In this document: one piece after another, positions 54,117 to 64,000 of the stretch
How the letters are laid out: every line of letters begins with the position of its first letter
Position numbering within the stretch: position 1 is the first letter of the stretch
Source: Diaporthe sp. PMI_573
Lineage: Eukaryota; Ascomycota; Sordariomycetes; Diaporthales; Diaporthaceae
Direction: 5' to 3'
NCBI GenBank assembly: GCA_021399435.1
Contig: JAJTUP010000083.1
Coordinates: 186,001-250,000, forward strand
Length of the DNA stretch: 64,000 nt
The notes under the pieces: generated by a model
The model's input: the letters and a program-made list of their open reading frames with translations, nothing else
Told to the model about the DNA's origin: nothing
The model's database searches: none
Position numbers and translations under genes: made by a program

Positions 54117-54425
54117 GGTGGATTGTGTCAGGCTCTCGTCTTTAAGCAGCAAGACAAGAAACAGATAGCTACTCAAATACACACCAGCTTCGTATCTTGG
54201 CAGTAACAACCGGAATATGTAGGGTACCTATGCTAAAGAACGTAATGACAAGCTAGGTTGGTTACGCACCCCAAAAGTTGTTCACGCAGGCTGTTGGACC
54301 CGCGACTAACAACTCAAATAAACAAGACTCCGGAACGTGTAACCAAGCCTTGGTGGCACGAGGTCAAAAACTATTTACCGCGCGAGCTATAGGAGACACA
54401 TTGAAACAATTAACCCTTGTGATTA
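54117..54425. other. Stretch before the Helitron
   Basis: No gene. Helitron 5' end (TC) not identified. Confidence 0.3.
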
Positions 54426-54444
54426 GCGGTCCGTGGCGGACCGC
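54426..54444. repeat. GCGGTCCG hairpin, copy 3
   Basis: GCGGTCCG TGG CGGACCGC, perfect 8-bp arms, just left of the Helitron genes. Confidence 0.9.
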
Positions 54445-54520
54445 CAACTCGCCGACCTAAATTCAAGAAAAACTAAGGAAGGACGCACGTCACCAGTAGC
54501 ACGACTCACCAACCACAAAT

Positions 54521-56234
54521 TCAACGCCGCGTAACAGCACGCCTCTTTCCAGCAGCCTTTTCAGACACGCCTTCTTTGCCAGCCCTATTTCTCTTCCTAC
54601 CACGCATCTTAGGTTCCTCGTCTGAGTGTTCTGCTTCATCCGGACCAGCAACCCCATCCACACCACCTGATCGCCCCTGCTCCATATCTATTGTATTTCC
54701 CGGCTGAGATGACGGAGGCGCATCGTAGAATTGATCCGGTGAACCCTTCTGACCGGAGTGATCATCTGCGATACTTGACTGCAGTGCAGCGTCAGGATCA
54801 ACAGCGTCGCCAGATGCCGGGTCCCGAACCCCATCGCCCGCTGCTTGGCCTCCGGATGATGTGGCCGCACCAACCTCAAGCAGGGCATCCATCCGAGCCT
54901 TCTGCAGTTTCTGTGCACTGGAACCAAACTTCCTACCCGAGCCGCTCCTAGCTGCCGACGGCGACAAGCTATCAGATGGAGATCCAGCCTCAGCGTTTCC
55001 AGAGATACCAACATCTAAATTCTTAACCTCTTTCTTGGGTGTTGTCCTCGCCTTTAAACCAGCGAACTGACTGCTGACAGTCCCAGACCCGGCGCCCCCT
55101 TCGTAAATATTAAATAATTGTTCGGGTACAATGACCGGAATATACACACCCAATGGTACATCACGGAGGAGTGATGTCTTCAGGAGACCAATCATCTTCC
55201 CAACAAAGTGGAACGTGCGGCCTTCCACTTGAAAATGGCCACTGTTACTAATTGTCCTCGACCACCGCGTCTCGCGCAAGAACTTAGCCACTCGAGGCCA
55301 GTAAAGAAGGACATGGAACGGATAATCGCCACTTGGTGGTATTTTCGACATGTAGCCCTGCACCTCCTTCATGTTGAAACGAGTGGTCATCCTTAAGAAA
55401 CCCATAGTGTCTTTCCTCTCCGTGTAATCCAACCATCGCGGTAACTCGGGCTCATCTTTCCATCGGTACTTGTTGGGATCACAGACGCCAAAACCATAGA
55501 CGGTAACAGGAGCGGTAGGAAATTCGACACTCTTGTCGAAAGTATTGCCAGCCCTAGAGTCAACATGTCAGTGAACGACCTGTGCATAGAAGACAAGGCG
55601 AGATAACAAACATTTGAATACCCTTGTCCACAGGGAAGAAGAATTGTGCGACTGCGGTGGACCAACGCATCTGTCCTGCAGAAATGCGGAAGGAGTCGTC
55701 CGAAACCCGGCGCTTCCAGACAACCCAGTTCGGGTGGAAACAACCTTCAAAAATCCACGTATAGGGCCATGTCGACTCGTCGGTAGCATCGGGGGCAAAC
55801 GCCGGGGCTATCACGTCAATGTCCCAGCTCGATCCATTGTTGAGCAGCATATCACGCTCTTCACCGGGTGGGTTGTGAGGTCTCAGTGGGAACGGCAACC
55901 GGAAAAGGGTCCTCTGAGAAAACAGCGACTTATCCGGTTTATTCGGCTCATAGGTATTGTCGACACGACCAACACGTGTCGGCAGAACCACGCGAAGGCC
56001 GTAGTTCTTCTTGCCACCGACTTCAATCTTATCTGAAGACGATAACACCGGAATACCGGAAACGACACGTTCTTTGACACGGATCGTACCTTCCTTGTCA
56101 GTATAGCTAGTGTTATCATCTCCCTCGGCCTCCGCAGCAGCCCACGGATCCTCATAAACAAACGTGCCAGTGCTGACGATGGAAGTAGCATCGTCATTGT
56201 CGTCAAAGAGATTATGGTCAGAGGTGGCAGACAT
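54521..56234 (-). CDS. Helitron-associated accessory protein, 551 aa, two exons
   Basis: Exon 1 56234-55612 (ATG; acidic N-terminus with NLFDDNDDATSIVSTGTFVY), intron 55611-55554 (58 nt; gtttgt…actctag), exon 2 55553-54521; 552 codons in frame with junction DKGIQMAGNTFDK. Residues about 60-300 form a regular beta/aromatic region (YGLRVVLPTRVGRV; WIFEGCFHPNWVVWKRR; FPTAPVTVYGFGVCDPNKY; FHVLLYWPRVAKFLRETRW). Residues 330-551 are Ser/Gly-rich, then acidic and finally basic (KMRGRKRNRAGKEG), giving a nuclear signal. No family is recognised; ssDNA binding would be plausible for a Helitron partner but is a guess. Unlike the helicase opposite it, this reading frame is undamaged. Confidence 0.7.
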
Positions 56235-56990
56235 GATAGAAAGCAGCGCAAGAGAGCTCTGCGATTTGAAATGCTTGAATAGACGTGCGTGGTGACGAAG
56301 ACAATCTCCAATTTCAGCAACAAAGATGGTAGAACTTGGGATTATATGTAAACGCCACCTCTGCAGCAAGGATGGAATTCTCCACCCCAGTGTCTGGCTA
56401 GAAGCAGTCATGATTTTAAATCCCGAGCACCCCCCTCTTTCCAGAAAGGGGTTTGTGCGCTGTGCCGCGGAGACATGATCATACCGATCTTCTCATTTGA
56501 CGGGGTTTCTTGCAAACACACGGACAAACCATGACAGTTGCATCGTGCGCTGTGCCGCAGCAACCACATGACACCACTCCGGCCTCGCGACGAAACAAGA
56601 TCCGAACCAGTAGCACTCACATAAACCATGACAAGTCCAACCCCATAAGAACGTCGAACCCAATAAACCCTGCCATAAATCATGCGTCCTGCTCTGTGCA
56701 GCGGCGCCTGCAATTAAAACACAACTCAGGCCAACGTCTGGAACTTTAAGAATTCCCTCTGGGAATCAGACCAATTAATCATAATATCTATCCACGGCAG
56801 TAGAAATCAGGTTTGGGGTGAGCTCGGTAATAGGTGAAAGAGCTCCAAGACTAAGCTCTGGGAATAAGCAGATTGCTCCGTCCGTCCCTAGATAGAACTG
56901 AACGTAGAGACATAATATGTTAGCATACTGACGATCAAAGAGTCTTCCAACTCATATCCTGTAGACCGGTTCCACGTCATCTCAGTAACA
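56235..56990. other. Divergent promoter region inside the Helitron
   Basis: No gene recognised; contains a direct repeat of cgctgtgccg (56459-56468 and 56547-56556). Confidence 0.4.
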
Positions 56991-59900
56991 ATGGGATCAG
57001 ATCCGGATTCAGACTTTGATCCCTCCAGACATGAGACCCGTGGGCGCCCCCGCGGCTCCAGAAATAAACCACGGCGGCATGCGGACGAGAAAATCCCTGG
57101 GCCCGAGTCTCTTGAACGCAGGACGAGAGGTCGGCCACGCGGGTCCAAAAACAAGCGACAACGAGATATACACGACACTGGGCCGCCAATGCGTATACCA
57201 CCGTCAAGGAGACCAGATGCAACAGACGCGGAACGGCTCAACGTTGTTGAGACATTAAGACGGACGATGTCGACCAATTTCGTGCAGAAGCAAATGGACT
57301 CTACCAATTTCGGGTGCTTTTCCCCAGTCCCAAGAGATGTACAAATCGAAGCGACAACACGTTGCTACGACGCCAACAGAGAGATTATCACAGAATACGG
57401 GCAGGCGGATATAATACATACCTACTGCTACTGGTGCCAACTGATGTGCCGTAAAAGAGAGTTCTACGACAGGCCTTGGGGGTGGAAAGCCTACTACGAA
57501 AACCTCAACCAACACAGCCAGCAACAGATACAGGTTCTCGTAGACTGCGATCAGTGCTTCCCGACAGAATCCCAGACAGACGGCTCCTCTCTATCCGTCC
57601 CCACCTGTAGAACCTGCCATGCCGCGATGTCTTCCGGAAAGAACAGACAACCAGGAGACGCAAGACTCGCGAGATGCGCAGGCTTCTTTCAGCCGCACCT
57701 CCGATGCATGCATAAATATCCTCAGGAACTACGCGATTTAACACCGATCGAAGAGAGGGCTATTAGTGTCAACACGCCGTTTGGATACATAACAAAATTA
57801 CGCATGGATTTAAAGTGGGTTGGTACTAAATACAGGAAGCACGTAAGAGGGCATATATGTGTTTTCCCGAACAACACGCACGACTTGACCACTACCGTGT
57901 TGCCTCGTACTCTTCAGTCCACACTCGAGAACTTCCTCATCACCTGGAGCGGCAAGGATGAACCAACAGACAAGGATCTAAACACCTACGCGACGGTCCG
58001 ACCACCGGTAATAGAACGGGCCCTGCTCTGGCTGAAAGCAAACAACCCCATCTACCTCGATGTGACCATTGACACGGAAAGACTCTCCAGATGGACGCCA
58101 ACACGCGTCATATCTGCAATTCGAGCCTGCACACGTCACGAGGAGCCCACGGTAGATGAGAGGATCAACACTGCTCACTACACAACGGCCGCAGACCGCG
58201 GCGGAATGAACGACACTACAGACATTATGCCACAAGATTTGGGGATAGGGACGACTGGAGCAGCGGAAAGCTTTGACGGCACAGACCCGTCAAGCGCGAG
58301 GGCAGGCACAGCGCCTGACGAGGATGAGACAATCTATGAGCGTGATTCTTCTGGGGTCTTCGACACGGATGGCTCACTAAGAAGTACGGATGTGGATCAG
58401 CTTCAATTCGCAGTACACGCCTTAGGGACTGCTATCGAAGGTTCGGAGACGACCAACAATCAGACATCACAGAATGTTGGTACGACAAACCGTACTCGCA
58501 CAAGAGTAGAACTTAGAACCACCCATACATCAACGCCATATATACACGTCCGCCACGGTAATGAATTTGCAGACATGAACGACCTTCAATTCTGGCCGAA
58601 GACATTCCCAACCCTATTCCCCTACGGGGTGGGCGGGGCAAGAATCACGAAATTGCCTGAAAGTAAGACCCGAGACGACGAGAATTCCGCTGAAGATTCA
58701 TACTCCCAGCACGGCTTCAGCCTACGCTACTGGACAAGACTCTGTTTGCTCCGGCACGGCAGCCGGTTCTCTCGCCACCCAGTATTTCCCTTTCTCGTCT
58801 TCAACATACTCGTCAAATCGAACAACCGACGAGTAAGCATGCAACAAATGAGCAAGTCCTCATTTCAACACTTCAAGAACCTGTGGCAGATCCTCACACC
58901 TGAAAGACTACAGAACGCAGCTAAAGAGATGGAGCACACCTACAAAACTCAAGACGAGGACATCCAGGAACTCATGCGGCGACTATCCTCATATGGTTAC
59001 TCGTTCCCTCTGTCCCCGGAAGCGCGACTGCAGATGCGGCAGAAAATACAAAGCTCGGTCATACACTTTGGACTTCCCGTCCTATGGTTCACGATCAATC
59101 CGAACGACCTTACAAGCCCGATTAAAACGTGGTTGAGTATTAGTCAAACTGCCCTTCCGGAGGAGTTGAGCGACCTATCACAAAGGCTGGAAGACCACTT
59201 CCACAGGTTAAGGTTCAGCACCGAGGACCCCGTCAGCTCGGTACGTTTTCTTTCACGAGGAACTGGAGGTGTTCTTTTCCCAGTTGGTCCAAGTCGGCCG
59301 AGACTCGTGCCTAGGTAAGGTAAGTCACTATATAGGCTCGGTGGAAACAAACAAGAGAGGTATGCTGCACCTGCACGGCATGATCTGGTTGAACGGAAAC
59401 CTGCAGGTTCCACAAATAGCCAAATTGTTCTCCGGAGAACAAACTGATCCAGTGACCGAGGAAACCAAAGACGCCTTGAAGCGAAGTCTTGAGACGTGGG
59501 CTGATAGTATATTCTGTCAGACACTGGACGAAGAAGACGCGATACAGATGGCGATAGAAAAGGATGACGTGTATACCCCTCTAGAGGAACTAACGAGTGA
59601 GGATCCAGATGTCGCATGGAGTGGGCTTGTAAGAGATTCCAACCGCGTTGCACATAATTCACAACTACATCGTCACACAGAGACTTGTTATAAGTACAAG
59701 ACAAAGCACTGCCGCTTCGGTGCTCCGTGGGCTGAAGTCGACCACACCAACATCGCGGATGACTGCATCCTTCGGCTCAAACGCAACCACGACCGTATCG
59801 TTACATATAACAGAGCCATCGCTTCAGCATTCCGACACAACCACGAGATAGCCCCTACATGTATACCAAGGCGAGGAGCCTCGCGTCAATGTACTACATG

Positions 59901-62895
59901 ACCAACTATGCTACCAAGTTCGACCTACCAATGTGGAAACGAGTCTCCTACGCCGCACAAATACGGCAGCTTCAAATTGCCGAGCAACGAACAAAGGGAC
60001 CAAGATACAGCCCAAGATGATGAAGGATTCTCCGAAAGAGCAAGGCAGTTCCTTATTCGTATAGCAAACCGCATGAGCACAGAGCAAGAACTATCATCTC
60101 CCGAGGTGGTATCTTACCTGCTCGGATTCGAGACGTTCAAGTCACCAATTCCAAGTACAAGACAGTCCTGGCCAAGATTTCGATGCGACAATTGTATTTC
60201 TCCGTTGTGAAAAACTGGGAACATGCCCGTGGTATCGTCTTGACGCACACTCCGTCCCTGAACTTAGATGAGGGTATTGCAATCACACAGGGAGGGATTC
60301 AAATAAACCACCTACTTGCATACCCACACCGCGGACCGGTCTATCAATCTTTATGTCTATACGACTATATGGCGTTAGTTTCGCTTCGGCGCCTAAGGCA
60401 CAACACGCCCTTATCATCACCAAACTTTGTTCCATTGTCAAGTAGCACTGAACTATCTACCGAATGGATACAGGAGACACGAACTACCAGCAGGGCTATC
60501 CCGAACTTGACTGGATCTATCGAAACCCATTTGAAGGTGACGATACACCTCTCCCGGCCTGTGCGGCAATCCAACACCTTGGCCTCTTCATCCCCTGGGA
60601 TGAGTTCCAAAAACAGTAAATGAAGACGATCTCAACAAAATTTGGTCAACGCGTAAGGAAAACTCTGGATGAGAGGATTCTTTTTCACGTTGAGAACTGT
60701 AACCTGCTTCGACGATCCGCCGAGGATGGGCGAGTAGATGCAGCAGCGTGGGCTGACAAATGTTGCCACTGCCGAGGCGCGTTGCAAACAATGCCGAGGA
60801 TTCAGACAACGAACGAGACGGAGAGGGAGAGACATCAGCTTCAGAAACTGAACAACTAGCAGTGTTGCGAGACATACTGCACACTGAAACCCATGCTGGA
60901 CAGGGTCTTAATTCCCTTCACACCTTGTACTACCAACTCAGCGACATTGTGAACGGCGACGAGCAAAATCTGAGATGGGAGACCAACGCCGATCCCTCAA
61001 ACTGCAAAGTGACATCGACAGAAGTAAATGGTCTTTTGAAAACTCAATTTATTGCCAACCACAACAAACTCGAATCCCGCTTCGGCAAAGGAAGTGCAGA
61101 CATAGAGATGGAGCTAGACGGAATCCCAAATCCCGACATGGTTTATAATGTGACAGGTACAACCTAAACAGAAAGGTCGATTCAACGAAGGCCATCTAAC
61201 AATGAGTAGGGAATTCTACCCGAAACACACAACCATCGATGCGGGTTCGACACTTGAACAGATCTCATGGACCTCTGCCGCGGAACAGCTTACCGCCTCT
61301 GAACACCTTAACCACAGACAATCGTTGGTACTACAGGGAGTTGCACGGCACCTACAGACAATAGACCAGCACAACAGACAGTCCAACGAAAGTAACCAAC
61401 TTCTCCTACATGTTGGCGGGAGTGGAGGTGTTGGTAAAAGCTGGCTTGTCCAGGCTATTGACAAATTGTTCATGATGATGGACGACCACCATTCGCTCTG
61501 CATAACTGCTAGTACGGGCTCTGCAGCAGCAAACATCAACGGAAGGACCATCCACTCAGCCGTGGGTTTCAGCCGCAAAAAGAAATGTTCCACGGACGTA
61601 GAGAACCTTCTCCAAAGAAGGTGGAAGGGGACCAAAATGCTAGTTCTTGATGAACTAAGCATGGTTTCCGGCCAGTTATTCTATAACATCAGCCAAAGGT
61701 TGAATCATCTCAGAGGTCACCACGAGGCTGAAGATGTATACTTCGGACGTGTCCCGGTGGTTATGGTCCTGGGCGATTTTGCGCAATTCCCACCCGTAAG
61801 CGCAACTTCCGTGATCTTTCCTGCTAAAACAAGTGCCCCGAAAACCTCTTCCCGGGTTGGAGATGACGACGAGACGATCAGCACGGAACCCCAGAATATC
61901 ACAGCAGCAATGGCGCAGCTAGCAGGATACAAACTATTCGAGAAGTTCACGCATGTGGTCATATCATCAACGAACAAATGAGAGCCACAGACCCAGAACT
62001 TCGAGAAATGTTACAGCAACTGCGGGATGGAAATCCTAGCGAGGAGTACCTACACAGACTGAACAACAAGGTTGTCGGTTTAGAAACACCAATTGACTGG
62101 GAGGAGGTGCGAGCAATCACCCCAACCAACGCGACAAGGTGGCGCCTGAACATGGACGCAGTCATCGGGTTTGCCAGGGCTCGAGGGCAAGTTGTTCGGA
62201 TATTCATATCAGATCACACCTGGACCGACCCAAACCCGATGCAAAAGCCGGCAACAATAGCCTTTGGTGATAATAGCTGGACGAATGTCCCTGGAATCTT
62301 TTTCTATACAGACAACATGCCAGTCCTGACCAACAAAAACCAATACCCCGGGCTGAAGCTTATGAACGGGACAGAATTCACAGCCAGAGGTGTCATTCCC
62401 GGAGACCGCCGCAAAACGGGGCTTCGTCTAACAGACGACACAATCATCCACTTCGGATGCCCAGAAGGTATCCTGCTCGAGCCTCACGAAGCGGAAAACA
62501 TCGACATTGCAGGACTACCGAAGGGTCGAATACTGCTGGCTCCGGACAAGATCACACTCGAGCCATCAAGAAACCGCTTCAAATTCCTAACCGGAAAATG
62601 TGACCGGCGTGGCCTCCCCTGCACACCAGCATTCGCCTTGACCGACTATAAGGCACAAGGGCGAACCTTTCGGGAAATCATTGTCGACCTGACGTCACGT
62701 AGAGGTGCCGGCGGGAGAATCGATCCTGTCAGTGCATACGTCTCCTTGTCAAGGTGCAAGACGCTTGCTGGTATCCAACTCCTCAGCTCGGTGACATCAG
62801 AAAATTGGAGTACAGTTGGTATGCCTCAGAAGTTGCGGAAAGTGCTAGATAAGTTGGAAGGGTTGTCACGTTTGACATTGAACAGATGGCCTTAA
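56991..62895 (+). pseudogene. Helitron Rep/PIF1-type helicase, several frameshifts
   Basis: In order: two AT-hooks (TRGRPRGSRNK, TRGRPRGSKNK) in the first 55 codons; Cys-rich zinc region (CYWCQLMC; CDQC; CRTCH); the Helitron-helicase-like block (FWPKTFPTLFPYGVGG; GFSLRYWTRLCLLRHG); Rep HUH motif GMLHLHGMIW (about 59365); Rep tyrosines YYMTNYATK (about 59890); helicase Walker A HVGGSGGVGKSW, Walker B LVLDELSMV, motif LGDFAQFPPV and C-terminal LTDYKAQGRTF … YVSLSRCK. Frame changes occur near 59240 (extra T in a T run), 59850-59880, 60020, 60170, 60600-60650 and 61955 (where INEQMRATDP resumes). In life Rep nicks and PIF1 helicase unwinds during rolling-circle transposition. As read, no functional protein can be made, unless the indels are assembly errors. 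Confidence 0.9.
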
Positions 62896-63250
62896 GAGAG
62901 AGGATGTTCGAACCAACAACCTTCTTAAGTCCAACGTGAAACCTCGCACCTACACAAGCTAGACAACCGCTCTCATCCGTGCGCACCCAGACCACAGATC
63001 TAAATAGCGGTCCGCAACGGACCGCTCCTTGACCAACTGCCCAAAACCAGTAGCTCCGGAATGTTGCGTGGAAGTCTCAGACGAGGACATCGCCTCCTAA
63101 AACATACACCTAGAACTCCAGCTATAATGCAAACCCAACGGTTTGGATAGCAATAATAGACCAACATCTAATAATCCTTAAAACATATAACCGGACGTAA
63201 AACCACTGACAACTCCTGAGAAAGAAATACAAACATATCTGTTCGGATTC
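62896..63250. other. Helitron 3' region
   Basis: Contains the fourth hairpin; no other feature. Confidence 0.4.
63006..63026. repeat. GCGGTCCG hairpin, copy 4
   Basis: AGCGGTCCG CAA CGGACCGCT, perfect 9-bp arms with a 3-nt loop, 111 bp after the helicase stop. Confidence 0.9.
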
Positions 63251-63946
63251 TTACGACGAGGCCCGAGTACCATTAACAGCTACAGATAAGTGCGGGGCTG
63301 CTACATCATCGAACCACTCAAACCATTTTTGCAAGCCATCTAAACCCAGTGCAAGATGGTGCAAAGCGTCATAGGGGTTCGGCATAGACAGCTCTTGTCT
63401 GACCTCTGCCCGCTCTCTATCCTGGCCACGTTGCGCATTTCTTGTCAACTCGTCTAATTTTAACAGATATTAGTATTAGTAACAAGACATAGTAAGAATA
63501 GTCAGCTGATACATACGCAATTCGCATCCACGAGCTTTACCGTTATAATAACAATTTGCACAGGCTCCACGTGTTGCTGCCCGCACAATAGGCACGGAAC
63601 TAACAACACAGAGTATCCATAGACCCTTCCGATTTCTGCATCGCCCGCAGACCTCTCTTGACTCCTCACCAGAAATCTGTATTAAACAAGCGGCGAGATT
63701 TTGAATCCTGCTGAAAAATAACCGCGCCGTCGACGCAGGATTGACGCAGGGGAAACGCCGCGCAGGTAACGGTAATAACGCATCGATGATCTTGGTATCT
63801 GGGAAATGTTCGACATCAGGGTATATCTCTCGGGCGTAATCACCTGTGGCTGAGAAACGTCAGTTACGATAGCGAAATGACAGAACCACGAATGTTATCA
63901 TACACTGGCCATCCGGGCCCGACTCTGTGACACTGGATGTAGACAT
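63251..63946 (-). CDS. DUF3716-type small zinc-knuckle protein, 190 aa, three exons
   Basis: Exon 1 63946-63904 (ATG; STSSVTESGPDGQ), intron 63903-63844 (60 nt, gtatga…ccacag), exon 2 63843-63517, intron 63516-63454 (63 nt, gtatgt, branch actaat, aattag), exon 3 63453-63251; lengths total 191 codons. Exon 2 carries the DUF3716 pattern: EVCGRCRNRKGLWILCVVSS followed by RGACANCYYNGKARGCEL, that is C-x2-C…C…G-AC-NC…C. The family is fungal, frequent near transposons and of unknown role; the cysteines suggest zinc binding. The tail (NPYDALHHLALGLDGLQKWF) is helical. It lies just outside the right hairpin of the Helitron, so it may be a host gene or captured cargo. Confidence 0.7.
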
Positions 63947-64000
63947 TAGGATAACATGAAGTCGTATGATGTTTTGGAGAAAAAATAGAGTTCGAAGGTC

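Larger units (their letters stand above)
54426..63026 (+). mobile_element. Helitron region (boundaries uncertain)
   Basis: A Rep/helicase reading on the plus strand (56991-62895) and an antisense accessory gene (56234-54521) share a 756-bp divergent promoter region. Hairpins of the same sequence lie at 54426-54444 and 63006-63026. Helitrons have a hairpin near the 3' end, but I see no CTRR end 10-12 bp after the right hairpin, and a left copy is unexpected, so the hairpins may mark the ends or may be a separate repeat. Confidence 0.6.

Noticed and set aside
42788..63026. GCGGTCCG hairpins as transcription terminators
   Set aside because: Bacterial-type terminators are not expected in a fungal nucleus, and no T run follows.
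54521..63026. Canonical Helitron ends (5' TC, 3' CTRR)
   Set aside because: No CTRR at the expected distance after the right hairpin; boundaries left open.
1..64000. tRNA and rRNA genes
   Set aside because: No T-loop/anticodon arrangement or rRNA-like sequence noticed on either strand by eye.

Overview
The window is nuclear DNA of a filamentous ascomycete (Pezizomycotina). Genes carry short introns (42-105 nt) with GTRNGT-type donors and CTRAY branch sites. Families include Clr5, HET, F-box, DUF3716, a QDE-2-like Argonaute, and fungal hAT, pogo, mariner, copia, Tad-type LINE and Helitron elements. No tRNA, rRNA, CRISPR array or bacterial operon was seen. Density of broken genes and transposons is that of an accessory, repeat-rich compartment, not a core chromosome arm. 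I cannot name the species.

Layout. 0-10 kb is a transposon graveyard: a hypothetical gene broken at its 3' end, an NLR-type ankyrin fragment fused to a 5'-truncated Ty1/copia pol, which abuts a LINE reverse-transcriptase fragment and a hAT scrap. A MADS-like small gene and fragments of Fta2-like, zinc-ribbon and pogo genes follow. 10-25 kb holds unique genes: a 636-aa coiled-coil protein, a membrane protein, a SET-domain relic, a divergent pair (an acidic/basic nuclear-type protein and a frameshifted Clr5 protein), a pogo 5' part, and a 641-aa SAP-like nuclear-type protein. 25.8-28.8 kb is an apparently complete hAT transposon with 8-bp target-site duplication, inverted repeats and a spliced 823-aa transposase. 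28.9-42.3 kb contains small spliced genes, an F-box gene, a nucleoside-hydrolase-like gene, half of a cation exchanger, a paralogue of the 16.9-18.2 kb gene and a second, truncated hAT end. 42.7-44.7 kb has a pogo 3' part, a short-repeat cluster, a HET fragment and a 578-bp near-perfect palindrome. 45.3-47.7 kb is an Argonaute lacking its N-terminal domain. Then come a protein with an internal domain duplication, a mariner, a PD-(D/E)XK-like protein with an altered ExK motif, a small three-exon gene, and from about 54.4 to 63.0 kb a Helitron whose Rep/helicase is frame-broken while its antisense accessory gene is open. A three-exon DUF3716 gene closes the window.

How parts relate. Most genes are independent. 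The best candidates for follow-up are the structurally intact hAT with its truncated relative; the palindrome lying 0.8 kb upstream of the Argonaute (hairpin RNA next to an RNA-silencing gene, inference only); the two paralogues sharing a C-terminal domain and a TATA element; and a 19-bp hairpin that recurs at the pogo 3' part and on both sides of the Helitron. Splice coordinates were derived by hand from frame continuity and GT/AG sites, not from transcripts.
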